This document shows, in pieces, positions 1-9,087 of a stretch of DNA of 31,080 nt (the stretch's first letter is position 1; every line of letters begins with the position of its first letter). The notes beneath the pieces were generated by a model. It did no database searches, was not told where the DNA came from, and was given only the letters and a program-made list of their open reading frames with translations. The DNA comes from a virus: positions 1 through 31,080 of IMG/VR virus record IMGVR_UViG_3300031578_000226. The stretch is one strand, 5' to 3'. The position numbers and the translations under genes are program-made.

Positions 1-20
1 CCAAGAGTAGTATATTTATT

Positions 21-49
21 AAGGGAGGTTTAACCGCCTCCCTTTTTTT
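21..49 (+). terminator. Rho-independent terminator of the upstream unit
   Basis: An 8-bp perfect stem, AAGGGAGG (21-28) with CCTCCCTT (37-44), encloses an 8-base loop and runs into a T tract (43-49). It ends a + strand transcription unit whose gene lies outside the window. By position in the virion gene order that gene could be the capsid gene, but this cannot be seen. Confidence 0.85.
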
Positions 50-56
50 AACTTTA
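49..56 (+). promoter_or_regulatory. Possible weak promoter box upstream of the first gene
   Basis: TAACTTTA differs from the Bacteroidetes core TAnnTTTG only in its last base. It lies 15 bases before the ATG at 72, a spacing similar to that of the better boxes in the window, and directly after a terminator where a new start would be expected. No TTG element is seen at the usual distance upstream, so the call is weak. Confidence 0.25.
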
Positions 57-71
57 ATTAAATTTTATATA

Positions 72-821
72 ATGAAAAAAAATATTACAATTGTAGATAA
101 AGTCTACAAACTTACCAGAGAAGCCGCCCCTTTATCTCTTTACATTCCTTCAAGCGGTTCAAGAAGAAAACCATTACTATGGTTTGATGAAGAAAAAGGA
201 ATTAACCGAGTTTTAAGATATTCACCCAATCAAAAGTCTCCATTTGAAGATGAGCAAGATGAAAATGTTGTTCGTGTTCCTATTGAGTTTGAAGATGGTT
301 TCCTTAGAGTTCCTAAAACCAATCCTGTATTACAGCAGTTTTTATATTATCATCCTTTAAATGGAAAACGATTTGTTGAGGTGGATAATGAAAAAGATGC
401 ATCTAAAGAATTAGAGCGAATAAATGTAGAAGCAGACGCTCTTATAGAAGCTAGAAGTTTAACTGTAGACCAATTAGAAACTATTGGTAGAGTTATACTG
501 GGAGCAAACGTAGAAAAGATGAGTACTTCTGAGCTAAAGAGAGATGTACTTATTTACGTTAAAAGATATCCAGAAGAATTTCTAAGACAAATTAATGACC
601 CTCTATTAAAATTACAATCAAATGTTCAGTTGTTTTTTGATAAAGGATTACTGTCTTTTAGAAACAAACAAAAAGAAGTTTGGTTTAATACTAGTACTAA
701 CAAAACCAAGATGTTAACTGTACCATTTGGAGAAGACCCAATGTATATTGTTTCTTCATTTTTACAAAGCGATGATGGTATAGAAGCATTGAAAATGCTA
801 GAATCCATGCTTGAAGATTAA
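72..821 (+). CDS. Probable head-associated virion protein, unknown function
   Basis: The 249-residue product is acidic and highly charged, without a signal peptide or membrane segment. I do not recognise a named family. Residues about 129-170 (from LTVDQLETIG to VKRYPEEFL) look like a short helical SAP/HeH-type fold, with the 'sTSELKRDVLIYVKRYPEEF' pattern seen in small phage structural proteins. That is inference from pattern only. The gene stands alone between two terminators, at the head-side end of the virion block and directly before the neck/adaptor genes, so a capsid accessory, decoration or head-completion role is plausible. The ATG at 72 is the first in frame and is preceded by an A/T-rich leader without Shine-Dalgarno sequence, as throughout the window. 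Confidence 0.7.
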   Translation: MKKNITIVDKVYKLTREAAPLSLYIPSSGSRRKPLLWFDEEKGINRVLRYSPNQKSPFEDEQDENVVRVPIEFEDGFLRVPKTNPVLQQFLYYHPLNGKRFVEVDNEKDASKELERINVEADALIEARSLTVDQLETIGRVILGANVEKMSTSELKRDVLIYVKRYPEEFLRQINDPLLKLQSNVQLFFDKGLLSFRNKQKEVWFNTSTNKTKMLTVPFGEDPMYIVSSFLQSDDGIEALKMLESMLED

Positions 822-842
822 GCGTGAGTGTTTCATATGAAG

Positions 843-874
843 AGAGGTCAAAAATAATTGACCTCTTTTTTTTT
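843..874 (+). terminator. Rho-independent terminator after the 72-821 gene
   Basis: Perfect 8-bp stem AGAGGTCA (843-850) with TGACCTCT (859-866), an 8-base loop, then an uninterrupted T run to 874. Its right arm overlaps the probable upstream promoter element of the next unit. Confidence 0.9.
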
Positions 875-885
875 GCTTATCTTTG
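858..885 (+). promoter_or_regulatory. Bacteroidetes-type promoter for the neck/tail genes
   Basis: TATCTTTG at 878-885 is an exact match to the TAnnTTTG core, with TTG at 858-860, a 17-base spacing that is within the range known for Flavobacterium promoters. The ATG of the next gene follows 14 bases after the box. The TTG lies inside the terminator stem, so terminator and promoter share bases. Confidence 0.75.
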
Positions 886-899
886 TAAAAAAGAAAGCG

Positions 900-1859
900 A
901 TGATAAATTCTGTTAGAAATACAGTTCTTGCTATCCTTAATAAAAATAATTATGGCTATTTATCGCCATCTGATTTTAACCTATTTGCTAAGCAAGCACA
1001 GTTAGATATTTTTGACGAATACTTTATTGGTTACAATAATGTAATTAATAAAGAAAATGGCCGTGTGTCTGGAACAGACTACGCAAATATAAAGAGAGGA
1101 TATGATGAAGTTATAAATACTTTTTCAGTTACCGCTAGTTTAGCTAAAAGCGCTGCTAATATCTATCAAGTGCCAACCACAGCGACTACCGGTTCAGAAT
1201 ATTATTTATTAAACAAGGTTTTAATATATAGCACAGTAACCTCTTCGGGAACTACCACAGCTACAGGAGCAGGTAATACGGCCCTTATAGACTCTAGTGC
1301 TACTTTTCAAACTGATGGAGTGGCAGCAGGAGATACTGTATCTATTGTAATTAGTGGCTCTGTAGTAACTAATTTAACAGTACAGTCTGTAACTAGTCAA
1401 ACACAGCTTATTGTAAATGTGGCTTCTCTAACAGCCTCAGGGTTGTCTTATTCAATTTACAAAGCAGTTAATTTAAAAAATGAAGCAGAGTCGGTTAGCC
1501 ATAGCAAGATTACAATGCTAAGCAAATCTATGTTAACTGCTCCAAACACTACTTTCCCAGCATATACTCAAGAAGGAACACTACTTACATTGTATCCATC
1601 AACTGTTACAGAGGTGGGGAGAGTGGTTTCTCAATACATAAGATACCCAAGAGACCCCAAGTGGACATACATATCATTAAGTGGAGGCGCTCCTGTGTTT
1701 AATCAATCTCAGTCTGACTATCAAGATTTTGAACTCCCTGAGGATGATGTTAATAATTTAGTGGCTCGTATTTTACAATATGCTGGACTCTCTATAAGAG
1801 AGATACCGACTGTACAATTTGGACAGGCTTTAGAACAACAAGAAAATTTAGAACAATAA
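900..1859 (+). CDS. Probable neck/head-tail structural protein
   Basis: The product is 319 residues from the ATG at 900. A longer reading from a TTG at 858 would start inside the terminator and upstream of the promoter box, so it is rejected. The N-terminal 70 residues are charged and helical. Residues about 90-205 are rich in Thr, Ser, Gly and Val, typical of a beta-rich virion domain. The C-terminus returns to an acidic helix (PEDDVNNLVARILQYAGLSI). I recognise the general type from Bacteroidetes and marine podovirus virion blocks but not a named family. It sits one base before the adaptor gene and is probably translated with it. A role in the connector or neck ring is inferred from position. 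Confidence 0.7.
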   Translation: MINSVRNTVLAILNKNNYGYLSPSDFNLFAKQAQLDIFDEYFIGYNNVINKENGRVSGTDYANIKRGYDEVINTFSVTASLAKSAANIYQVPTTATTGSEYYLLNKVLIYSTVTSSGTTTATGAGNTALIDSSATFQTDGVAAGDTVSIVISGSVVTNLTVQSVTSQTQLIVNVASLTASGLSYSIYKAVNLKNEAESVSHSKITMLSKSMLTAPNTTFPAYTQEGTLLTLYPSTVTEVGRVVSQYIRYPRDPKWTYISLSGGAPVFNQSQSDYQDFELPEDDVNNLVARILQYAGLSIREIPTVQFGQALEQQENLEQ

Positions 1860-1860
1860 G

Positions 1861-2772
1861 ATGGCTTATATAAATCAGAAGAAATATTATACTAACGATG
1901 GCACGAGTCCAACCAATGAGAACTGGGGTTCTTATCAATATGTAAGTCTTGAAGATATTGTAAATAATTTTCAGCTTATGTATAGCGGAAACCATTCGTT
2001 AGTTAATAACGAAGAGCGATATAAAATATTGTTTCACGCTAAACGAGCAATACAAGAATTAAACTACGATGCTTTTAAAGAAGTAAAAGCGTTAGAGTTA
2101 ACAGTATATGATGACTTAAAATTTATTTTGCCTCCAGATTATGTAAACTGGATTCGCATATCTCTTTATAAAGATGGATGGATTAGACCACTGACAGAGA
2201 ACATTCAGGTAAATTCAGCTACTTCTTATACTCAAAGTTCTAGTGTTCCTGATTTTACAGGGAATGATGCTACAATACAGACATCTCAACTAGATACAGA
2301 TAGATTAGATGGTAATCAAAATAGTATTTATTTAAACCAGGTAAATGCTGAAGACCAAGTTCCTCAAGATACTCAAGCAAATTGGTATGCAGATTATACA
2401 ATAGGAGCTCGTTATGGTTTAAATACAGAGACTGCAAACATAAATCCTACATTTAGAATAGATAAAAAAGCTGGAGTTATAAATTTTGATTCTACAATGG
2501 CTAATGAGCAATGTATCTTAGAGTACATTTCTGATGGTATGGAGAATGGAGACGACTCTAATGTTTCGGTAAATAAACTTTTTGAGGATTATGTATATGC
2601 TTATGTAGAATACGCCATCTTAAATAGTAAGTTTAATGTTCAAGAATATATTGTAAATAGAGCTAGAAGAAGAAAGACAGCTTTGTTGAGAAATGCAAAA
2701 ATAAGACTAAGCAATATACATCCTGGAAGATTGTTAATGAATCTAAGAGGAGGAGACAAGTGGATTAAGTAA
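1861..2772 (+). CDS. Adaptor / tail tubular protein A-like (T7 gp11, P22 gp4 type)
   Basis: The 303-residue product probably forms the adaptor ring between portal and nozzle. Visible support: after a variable N-terminus, residues about 52-100 carry the helical stretch 'RYKILFHAKRAIQELNYDAF' followed by a beta segment ending in LPPDYVNWIRI. I associate this pattern with adaptor proteins of crAss-like and related podoviruses. A middle beta region (about 110-230) and a basic helical C-terminus (VNRARRRKTALLRNAKIRLS, then RGGDKWIK) follow. The gene lies one base after its upstream neighbour and one base before the large nozzle gene, which is the T7 gp11-gp12 order. The family assignment rests on motif memory and position, not on a search. 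Confidence 0.7.
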   Translation: MAYINQKKYYTNDGTSPTNENWGSYQYVSLEDIVNNFQLMYSGNHSLVNNEERYKILFHAKRAIQELNYDAFKEVKALELTVYDDLKFILPPDYVNWIRISLYKDGWIRPLTENIQVNSATSYTQSSSVPDFTGNDATIQTSQLDTDRLDGNQNSIYLNQVNAEDQVPQDTQANWYADYTIGARYGLNTETANINPTFRIDKKAGVINFDSTMANEQCILEYISDGMENGDDSNVSVNKLFEDYVYAYVEYAILNSKFNVQEYIVNRARRRKTALLRNAKIRLSNIHPGRLLMNLRGGDKWIK

Positions 2773-2773
2773 C

Positions 2774-5700
2774 ATGGCGAATATTCAAAGAAACTTTACT
2801 GCTGGCCGTATGAATAAAAGCCTTGATGAAAGGCTTGTACCAAATGGTGAATATGTAAACGCATTAAATATAAGGTTAGGTTCAACTGAAGAGTCTGAAG
2901 TAGGTTCTTTAGAAAACTCTAAGGGAAATACGCTTTTAACTACTTTAGCGTTTAGCGGATATCAGTTAAGCAACAGTGCTAGATGTATTGGTGCTTATCA
3001 AGATGGTGCTAATGAAACTTTATATTGGTTTATACACGACCCAGCTTTTACAGCAAGTCCAACTGCTAAGTTAGATTTAATTGTTTCTTATAATACCACA
3101 GACAACTCAACAACTTACCATGTCATAAGTACTAATGATAGTGGGAATATTAATACCACATTAAAATTTAGTCCTTATCATTTAATAACTGGAGTTAATT
3201 TAGTTGAAAATCTATTATTTTTTACAGACAATTATAATCCTCCTAGGGTTATAAACGTAAATAGAACGTATCAGTCTCCTTCAGGAGCTCCAAATTATAT
3301 TGACGGATTTACCGCTGAATCTTTGTTGGTAATTAAAAAACCACCTGTTGCTGCTCCAGCAATTCAAACGTTGAATTTACCTGGGCAACAAGATGATTTT
3401 TTAGAAGATAGATTTATTTCTTTTGCTTATCGTTATAAATATGAAGATGGAGAATATTCAGCTACATCTCAATTTAGCGAAGATGCATTTATTCCATCAG
3501 CTTTTTCTTTTAGCTACAATAGCTATTTGAATGAAGGAATGAAAAATACAGTTAATGCATCTGTAATTACTTTTAATTCTGGAGGCTCTCTAGTAAAAGG
3601 AATAGAGCTTTTGTTTAAAGACTCAACAACTTCTACAATAAAATCTATTGAATATTTAGACAAAGCTAATCTAGGATATGCAGATTTTACTGATTATAAT
3701 TACACTTTTAGTAATAGTAAGATATTTACTCTTCTTCCAGCGTCTGAAATTTTAAGGCTTTATGATAATGTTCCTAAAACAGCCAAAGCCCAAACTGTTA
3801 TGGGCAATAGATTGGTTTATGGAAATTACAAGGAAGGGTATGATTTAGTAGATAAATTTGGAGAAGCTCTTAAACTTGAATACATAACTTCTTTACAGAG
3901 CGAACAAATATCAACCACTACTCTTTTAGATTCTAGTGGAGATGGATATTATAGTATAGGTCCAACTCCGGTTACAGTAAACAGAGCTACTTTATATATA
4001 GACCTATCTAATCCAGACGGAACTATAATGGATTTAAGTGCTGGCTCAAGTATTAGTTTAGATTTTACTATTAGTCACAGTCAGTTTACAGGAAATACAC
4101 CTTCAGCTACAACTTCAAATGTTGAGTTAACATTTGATTATACACTACCAGTAGACTTTGCTAATGTGTACTCATTAGCTACTAGCACTGATTTTGTAGA
4201 AAAAGTAGGGACTGCTCTTAACATAGAGCCAATGGCTACCGCGTGTAATGGGTTTACATTGACAGACCAATTTAATTGCGCTCTTCCGTATACATTAGGA
4301 ACTTACACAAAAACTGATAGTGGTATAACGGCAGGTGGAGAACCGATAGCGATAATATCATCTCCAGGCAATAACACTATTGGATTTCAGTTTGTAGCAG
4401 CGCAATATGTAGATGGCGCAAATAATGCTTATGAATTTTATGAAGTAGTTAGTGCTACTGGTTATTTAAGAAGTTCTGATACAGTTAGAAGTTTGCATAG
4501 TAATAGAGGCTATGAGCTAGGTATTGTATATATGGATGAGTTTAATCGTTCATCTACCGCATTGGTTAGTCCAAGCAATACAGTTCAAATCCCTTGTGCA
4601 AATTCTATTAATAAAAACTCAATTAGAGTAACAATACCAACTACCCAATTAGCTCCAGCTTGGGCAACTCGTTATAAGTTTGTTTTAAAACCTTCTGAAA
4701 CAACTTATGAGACTATTTACTCTAATATTTATTATACCGACCCAGCTAGTAATGCAACTTACTTTTTATTAGAAGGCGAGAATGCAAACAAAGTAGAAGA
4801 AGGTGATAGATATTTTGTAAAAGCTGATAGCACAGGGCCTATTTTAAGATGTGTCCAGGCTACCGTTTTAGAGAAAGAAGCAAAATCAGAAGGATTTATT
4901 GAGCCTCTTGATGATAGTGGGAATATAATCGTTGTTCCGGCCGGAACATACATGAAAATAAACCCCAATAATTTTGCTACTGAAAGAGGGGATAATGACA
5001 TTATTGCTCCAGGTTCGTTAACAGAAATTGAAGATGTTGCTGAACAGTACCCAATTTTAGCATATCCAATGAATTTGGAAGACCCTGCTAATCCTGGTCA
5101 ATATTTAGATTATGACGTTCCTTCTGGTAGTAGAATTATAATGTCTATTCGGCAAGAAAGACTTGGCCCTGGAGATGGCAATGGCAAGTGTGAAAGAAGA
5201 ATTAGTCAATTAGATGTTGAGCTTATATCTTCTAGAACTTATGACAATATGCAAGATTGGTGGAATGGAGACAATGTTGAAGAAGTTTTATCAAGAGCGG
5301 TTACTGAAGTTGGTGGAGATACAGGAAGTATAACGAATACATACGAATCTGCCCTTGCAACAACTAAAATAGACATATCTACTTCAGAAGGAACTAACTA
5401 TTATAAGTTCTTCAGAGATGGAACTACAAATGAATTAGCTTTACTTATCACAGGAACAGTTCGATGTGGGGGAGTAGCATCAAGAGAAAAAAGACGCTCT
5501 ACAGTTACTGCAGATTTTCAAATTTACAGAGCAGATAGTTTAGTTGTTTTTGAAACACAGCCTACAGAAGCGTTGCCAGATGTGTGGTATGAAAACCATT
5601 TATCATTTCCAATTGATACGGACGGAATGCATTCTGGGAATGTTCAAAACCAAACTTCTAGTCAATCTGCAATTATAGATACAGGGTTTGCAGATTGTTA

Positions 5701-7606
5701 TGTTTTTGGAAATGGTGTTGAAAGTTACAAGATACTAGACTCTATAGCTGGTAAAACGTTAAGCATAGGTCAAAGAGTTACTTCTACTTCAAATGTAACT
5801 TACAAAGAAGCAAATCGGTTTGCTGATTTAACTTATAGTGGTGTTTATAATGACGAGACCAATGTAAATAAATTAAATGAATTTAATCTTGGGTTGGCTA
5901 ATTTCAAACCACTAGAAGATTCATTTGGCACAATACAAATATTATACGGAAGACAAACAGATATTTTAGTATTACAAGAAGATAAAATATCTTATGTACT
6001 TGCTGGTAAAAATTTACTTAGTGATTCTGCTGGAGGGGGAGTTGTATCTTCTATTCCTGAAGTATTGGGTACTCAAATAGCTCGTATAGAGCAGTATGGT
6101 ATCAGTGAAAACCCAGAAAGTTTTGCTGCGTGGGGAGCTAATAAATATTTTACAGACGCAAAGCGTGGAGCTGTAATAAATCTAATAGGAGGGGCGTATA
6201 ATAATGAGCAGCTTCAGATTATATCAGAAGCAGGGATGCGTTCTTGGTTTAGGGATTTATTTATAGAAACATTTCAAACTAATAAGTTAGGGGGATATGA
6301 CCCCTATATGAATGAATATGTTTTATCTTCAAACATTCAGCTTCCAATACCGGTTGAGGAATGTTTTGATTGTGATTTATCAAGAAACATAACCCTTCCT
6401 GTTGGAGAAACAGTAACCTACTGTGTTAATGTTGGAGAACTTTTGGGAAGTGTAGATATTGATTACACAATAACTGCCGATTCATATCCTAACATAATAT
6501 CTGAAACTGGAGACAATGTTGTTACAGAATTATTAGGAACTGAAATGATTTTAGAGTCTTCATTTAGCGACATATATTATACTATTACAGCTGTATATAA
6601 CGGGGTTACTTATACCACTGGAGCTGTAAATACTAGCGGTACATTAACAATAAATAAAAATATAGTTAACGCTTCTACAGTTCAAATCTCTGTAAGTCAA
6701 AACGGAACTACCGCCGAAAGCATTGGTATTTATACAGGATGTCCACAAGCGTCTCAAATAACATTATTTAACGTAGCTATAACCAGTAGCGCAAATTCTG
6801 GTGAATTTATAACTAACGAATACAGATGGACGGACGGAAGTTATAACTCTCCATTACACTCTAATCAAATACAATTTTCAAGTAGCACACTTAATCCTAT
6901 TGTTTCTCAATATATTAGCGTATCGGGATATCAAGGTTCTAGTGTAATTCCAGGAAATGGAGATACAATAAGCATTATAAGCAGAAAACAAAGTACTGAT
7001 ACGTTTAATTTTGATATTACTAAAAATAAATTAAAGTATCTAAGAACAAATACTTATTATCCAAACACACCCACTGGTATAAATGCGCTATTAGCAGCAG
7101 CAACAAATGCTACACCAATAGTACAACAAACAAGTCCAAGTCAGTATTATGCAAATTTCACTATGCCAAGCACGAGTGAAAGCTATTTGTATTTGGTGTG
7201 GGATTATAGGTTACCAGCCAGCGAAGAGTTGTGCTTTTCTACAATATCAATAGTAGACGCTTGTTCTTGTAGTTTTACACCAACGCCTACTCCAACGCCT
7301 AGTCCTATCCCAGTTTCTTCTTATATTTGGATATTTGAAGCTGGTGCTGGAAGCGCTACGAGTCCAACGTCTTGTCCTTTAACATCAGTGATATTGTATA
7401 GCACTGCCTCAACATTTGCACAAGTATCTGCAGGAAGTACAGTATTTTATACTGACGTAGCTCAAACAATACCATTCCAAGGAAATAATTATTACTTTGG
7501 AGTAAGACAGCCAAACGCAGGATATGGATTGGCTCAAGGAATATTTAGAATGACAGATTTAGGAACAGCATCAAATATTGATATCCCTGGCGTATGTGGT
7601 TCATAA
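2774..7606 (+). CDS. Large tail nozzle / tail tubular protein B-like, with C-terminal PT-linked module
   Basis: This 1610-residue protein begins with NFTAGRMNKSLDERLVPNGE and then ALNIRLGSTEESEVGSLENS. I associate this N-terminal signature with the P22 gp10/T7 gp12-like 'stabilization' or nozzle proteins of crAss-like and other Bacteroidetes podoviruses. Most of the chain is beta-rich, as expected for a propeller-plus-barrel nozzle, and it is about twice the length of T7 gp12. Residues about 1220-1500 look like added immunoglobulin-like or appendage domains. A 12-residue Pro-Thr linker (1502-1513, DNA 7277-7312) then joins a final module ending in PGVCGS. That module resembles modules in the next gene ('YxTxxxxxPFxGNNYYF'-like). 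The linker and module suggest that appendage domains were added to the nozzle by recombination. The nozzle assignment is fairly firm; the C-terminal roles are inferred. Confidence 0.8.
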   Translation: MANIQRNFTAGRMNKSLDERLVPNGEYVNALNIRLGSTEESEVGSLENSKGNTLLTTLAFSGYQLSNSARCIGAYQDGANETLYWFIHDPAFTASPTAKLDLIVSYNTTDNSTTYHVISTNDSGNINTTLKFSPYHLITGVNLVENLLFFTDNYNPPRVINVNRTYQSPSGAPNYIDGFTAESLLVIKKPPVAAPAIQTLNLPGQQDDFLEDRFISFAYRYKYEDGEYSATSQFSEDAFIPSAFSFSYNSYLNEGMKNTVNASVITFNSGGSLVKGIELLFKDSTTSTIKSIEYLDKANLGYADFTDYNYTFSNSKIFTLLPASEILRLYDNVPKTAKAQTVMGNRLVYGNYKEGYDLVDKFGEALKLEYITSLQSEQISTTTLLDSSGDGYYSIGPTPVTVNRATLYIDLSNPDGTIMDLSAGSSISLDFTISHSQFTGNTPSATTSNVELTFDYTLPVDFANVYSLATSTDFVEKVGTALNIEPMATACNGFTLTDQFNCALPYTLGTYTKTDSGITAGGEPIAIISSPGNNTIGFQFVAAQYVDGANNAYEFYEVVSATGYLRSSDTVRSLHSNRGYELGIVYMDEFNRSSTALVSPSNTVQIPCANSINKNSIRVTIPTTQLAPAWATRYKFVLKPSETTYETIYSNIYYTDPASNATYFLLEGENANKVEEGDRYFVKADSTGPILRCVQATVLEKEAKSEGFIEPLDDSGNIIVVPAGTYMKINPNNFATERGDNDIIAPGSLTEIEDVAEQYPILAYPMNLEDPANPGQYLDYDVPSGSRIIMSIRQERLGPGDGNGKCERRISQLDVELISSRTYDNMQDWWNGDNVEEVLSRAVTEVGGDTGSITNTYESALATTKIDISTSEGTNYYKFFRDGTTNELALLITGTVRCGGVASREKRRSTVTADFQIYRADSLVVFETQPTEALPDVWYENHLSFPIDTDGMHSGNVQNQTSSQSAIIDTGFADCYVFGNGVESYKILDSIAGKTLSIGQRVTSTSNVTYKEANRFADLTYSGVYNDETNVNKLNEFNLGLANFKPLEDSFGTIQILYGRQTDILVLQEDKISYVLAGKNLLSDSAGGGVVSSIPEVLGTQIARIEQYGISENPESFAAWGANKYFTDAKRGAVINLIGGAYNNEQLQIISEAGMRSWFRDLFIETFQTNKLGGYDPYMNEYVLSSNIQLPIPVEECFDCDLSRNITLPVGETVTYCVNVGELLGSVDIDYTITADSYPNIISETGDNVVTELLGTEMILESSFSDIYYTITAVYNGVTYTTGAVNTSGTLTINKNIVNASTVQISVSQNGTTAESIGIYTGCPQASQITLFNVAITSSANSGEFITNEYRWTDGSYNSPLHSNQIQFSSSTLNPIVSQYISVSGYQGSSVIPGNGDTISIISRKQSTDTFNFDITKNKLKYLRTNTYYPNTPTGINALLAAATNATPIVQQTSPSQYYANFTMPSTSESYLYLVWDYRLPASEELCFSTISIVDACSCSFTPTPTPTPSPIPVSSYIWIFEAGAGSATSPTSCPLTSVILYSTASTFAQVSAGSTVFYTDVAQTIPFQGNNYYFGVRQPNAGYGLAQGIFRMTDLGTASNIDIPGVCGS
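7277..7312 (+). repeat. Short Pro-Thr hexanucleotide repeat in the nozzle gene
   Basis: Twelve codons of alternating (Thr/Ser)-Pro separate the body of the nozzle protein from its last module. It is the shortest of the five such tracts in the window and shares the CCTACN/CCAACN hexamer with the longer ones. Confidence 0.85.
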
Positions 7607-7617
7607 AAAAAAATTAA

Positions 7618-9048
7618 ATGGCAAGTTTAGGAACATATTATTTTGATACAAATAGTTTTGCAAATGCAACAACTATTTATGATGATGTAGATTTAACTAT
7701 TGTATCTGCAAATGGTTTTTATTCAGACTCTATTATTGTAAGAGAACAAGTTTCTGGAGTACTTCTTGCTGCTCAAATTTGTGGCGTACCTACCCCTACA
7801 CCTACACCTAGTCCTGCACCTAGTCCTACCCCTACACCTACACCTAGTCCTGCACCTAGTCCTGCACCTACACCTACACCTAGTCCTACACCTAGTCCTA
7901 CACCTAGCCCTACACCTACTCCAGCTCCTACACCTACTCCTACGCCTACGCCTAGCCCTACGCCTACGCCTACGCCCACTCCTACTCCTACGCCTACGCC
8001 TAGCCCTACGCCTAGTCCAACGCCTACGCCTACGCCAACGTATACCCTTACATTGTATGCTAACGTAAGCTCTGGAACTAGTCCATTACAAGGTTGGGGT
8101 AGCTCGACAGATGCTTGTAACGGAACAGGAACTCCAGTTACTGTTTATTTAAGTTCTAGCGCTGCTTCATTGTATGATGCGTATATTAATGGATACACAT
8201 TGTATTTAAACAGTGGTTTAAGCACACCATACAACGGTGGTAATACATATTTTAAAGATGTGAGTGGTTCTGGCTCAGGAAACGCTTTATTTATTGATAA
8301 CTTTGGGGTTATAAACACATTTAGTGCTTGTAGTACACCTACTCCTAATCCTACGCCTACCCCTGCGCCTAGTCCCACTCCTAGTCCTGCGCCTAGTCCT
8401 ACGCCTACGCCTAGCCCTACGCCTACGCCTACGCCCACTCCTACTCCTACTCCTAGCCCTACACCAACGCCCACTCCTACTCCTACGCCTACCCCTGCGC
8501 CTAGTCCCACTCCTAGTCCTGCGCCTAGTCCTACGCCTGCGCCTACAGGCACTTGCTATCAATACCAAGTAAATGTTGGCCCTGGAGGAAGCGCAGTTAC
8601 TTATACATTAACCGGATGTTCGGATGGATTACCTTTTGATACTACTGTCCAATCTCCAAACATTTATGCAATAGTGTGTGGAAGAGAAACAAGTGTAGAT
8701 GATATTATTTGGACTACTGGCGGTAGTGCAGAATTTTCTGATTTTGGGAATCCAAGTGGCGATTACACTTGCGGTAGTTATTCTCCTACTCCTACTCCGC
8801 CCACACCTACTCCAACACCTACACCTACGCCAACACCTACGCCACCTGTTTCAGTATGGTATCAGATGACCGATTGTTCTGACAGTTCAACGATTTATTC
8901 TCAGCAGTATAATGAGGGAGATTTTGCAATCAATGAGAGAGTTACTTCATTAGGCGGGTTAACAGCAGTCATTACGGGTGAGTTGTTAGCTGACCCAGGC
9001 GGCTTCTTATATGCAATAACATCTACAGGACAAACAGGATGTCCGTAA
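7618..9048 (+). CDS. Modular tail appendage/fibre protein with three Pro-Thr/Ser/Ala linkers
   Basis: The 476-residue product has four small folded modules separated by PT-rich linkers: module 1 about residues 1-57, linker 58-141, module 2 about 142-239, linker 240-310, module 3 about 311-389, linker 390-410, module 4 about 411-476. Modules end near a cysteine (QICG, FSACS, DYTCGS, GQTGCP) and are rich in Tyr, Ser, Thr and Gly, like small beta-sandwiches. Module 2 resembles the last module of the upstream nozzle protein; module 4 resembles the first module of the 12749-14239 protein. No signal peptide is present, as expected for a virion protein. Long PT linkers resemble cellulase or extensin linkers and are probably extended and heavily exposed. 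The gene follows the nozzle by 11 bases and precedes the hydroxylase/glycosylation cassette. A role in host binding is inferred. Confidence 0.8.
   Translation: MASLGTYYFDTNSFANATTIYDDVDLTIVSANGFYSDSIIVREQVSGVLLAAQICGVPTPTPTPSPAPSPTPTPTPSPAPSPAPTPTPSPTPSPTPSPTPTPAPTPTPTPTPSPTPTPTPTPTPTPTPSPTPSPTPTPTPTYTLTLYANVSSGTSPLQGWGSSTDACNGTGTPVTVYLSSSAASLYDAYINGYTLYLNSGLSTPYNGGNTYFKDVSGSGSGNALFIDNFGVINTFSACSTPTPNPTPTPAPSPTPSPAPSPTPTPSPTPTPTPTPTPTPSPTPTPTPTPTPTPAPSPTPSPAPSPTPAPTGTCYQYQVNVGPGGSAVTYTLTGCSDGLPFDTTVQSPNIYAIVCGRETSVDDIIWTTGGSAEFSDFGNPSGDYTCGSYSPTPTPPTPTPTPTPTPTPTPPVSVWYQMTDCSDSSTIYSQQYNEGDFAINERVTSLGGLTAVITGELLADPGGFLYAITSTGQTGCP
7789..8040 (+). repeat. Hexanucleotide tandem repeat encoding an 84-residue Pro-Thr/Ser/Ala linker
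   Basis: Near-continuous CCTACN, CCTAGY and CCTGCN hexamers encode Pro alternating with Thr, Ser or Ala (residues 58-141). Proline is almost always CCT, while the third base of the Thr codon varies in blocks (ACA early, ACG late), suggesting at least two rounds of local expansion. Such tracts can change length by slippage or recombination in multiples of two residues. Confidence 0.95.
8335..8547 (+). repeat. Second Pro-Thr/Ser/Ala hexamer repeat
   Basis: A 71-codon tract (residues 240-310) of the same design. It contains a longer internal duplication: the block 'cctacccctgcgcctagt' at about 8354 recurs at about 8489, with the following bases also matching, so the tract grew by larger block duplications as well as by single hexamers. 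Confidence 0.95.
8785..8847 (+). repeat. Third Pro-Thr hexamer repeat
   Basis: A 21-codon tract (residues 390-410) made almost entirely of Pro and Thr, without Ser or Ala, with more CCA proline codons than the first two tracts. It separates modules 3 and 4. Confidence 0.9.
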
Positions 9049-9057
9049 TAAAATTCA

Positions 9058-9065
9058 TATATTTG
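9058..9065 (+). promoter_or_regulatory. Bacteroidetes-type promoter of the hydroxylase/glycosylation cassette
   Basis: TATATTTG matches TAnnTTTG exactly, just after the stop of the fibre gene and 22 bases before the next ATG. The longer context TAAAATTCATATATTTGTA is shared in outline with the boxes at 12725 and 14246. No TTG is seen 17-23 bases upstream. Confidence 0.65.
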
Positions 9066-9087
9066 TAGTATACTTAAATTAAATCTA

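Noticed and set aside
858-899. TTG start at 858 extending the 900-1859 gene
   Set aside because: It would lie in the terminator hairpin and before the promoter box. The ATG at 900 fits the transcript start and the good reading frame.
7603-7617. Run of nine A between the nozzle and fibre genes as a frameshift site
   Set aside because: The run follows the stop codon of the nozzle gene, so ribosomes would not slip on it before terminating.
7789-8547. CRISPR-like or intergenic satellite repeat
   Set aside because: The repeats are 6-bp coding units inside a continuous virion gene, without spacers or longer direct repeats of CRISPR type.
7766-8572. Long open frames on both strands across the PT repeats (Leu/His-rich or Gly/Val-rich products)
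   Set aside because: They are by-products of the 6-bp repeat, which stays open in several frames. Their products are low-complexity and have no start context or neighbours.
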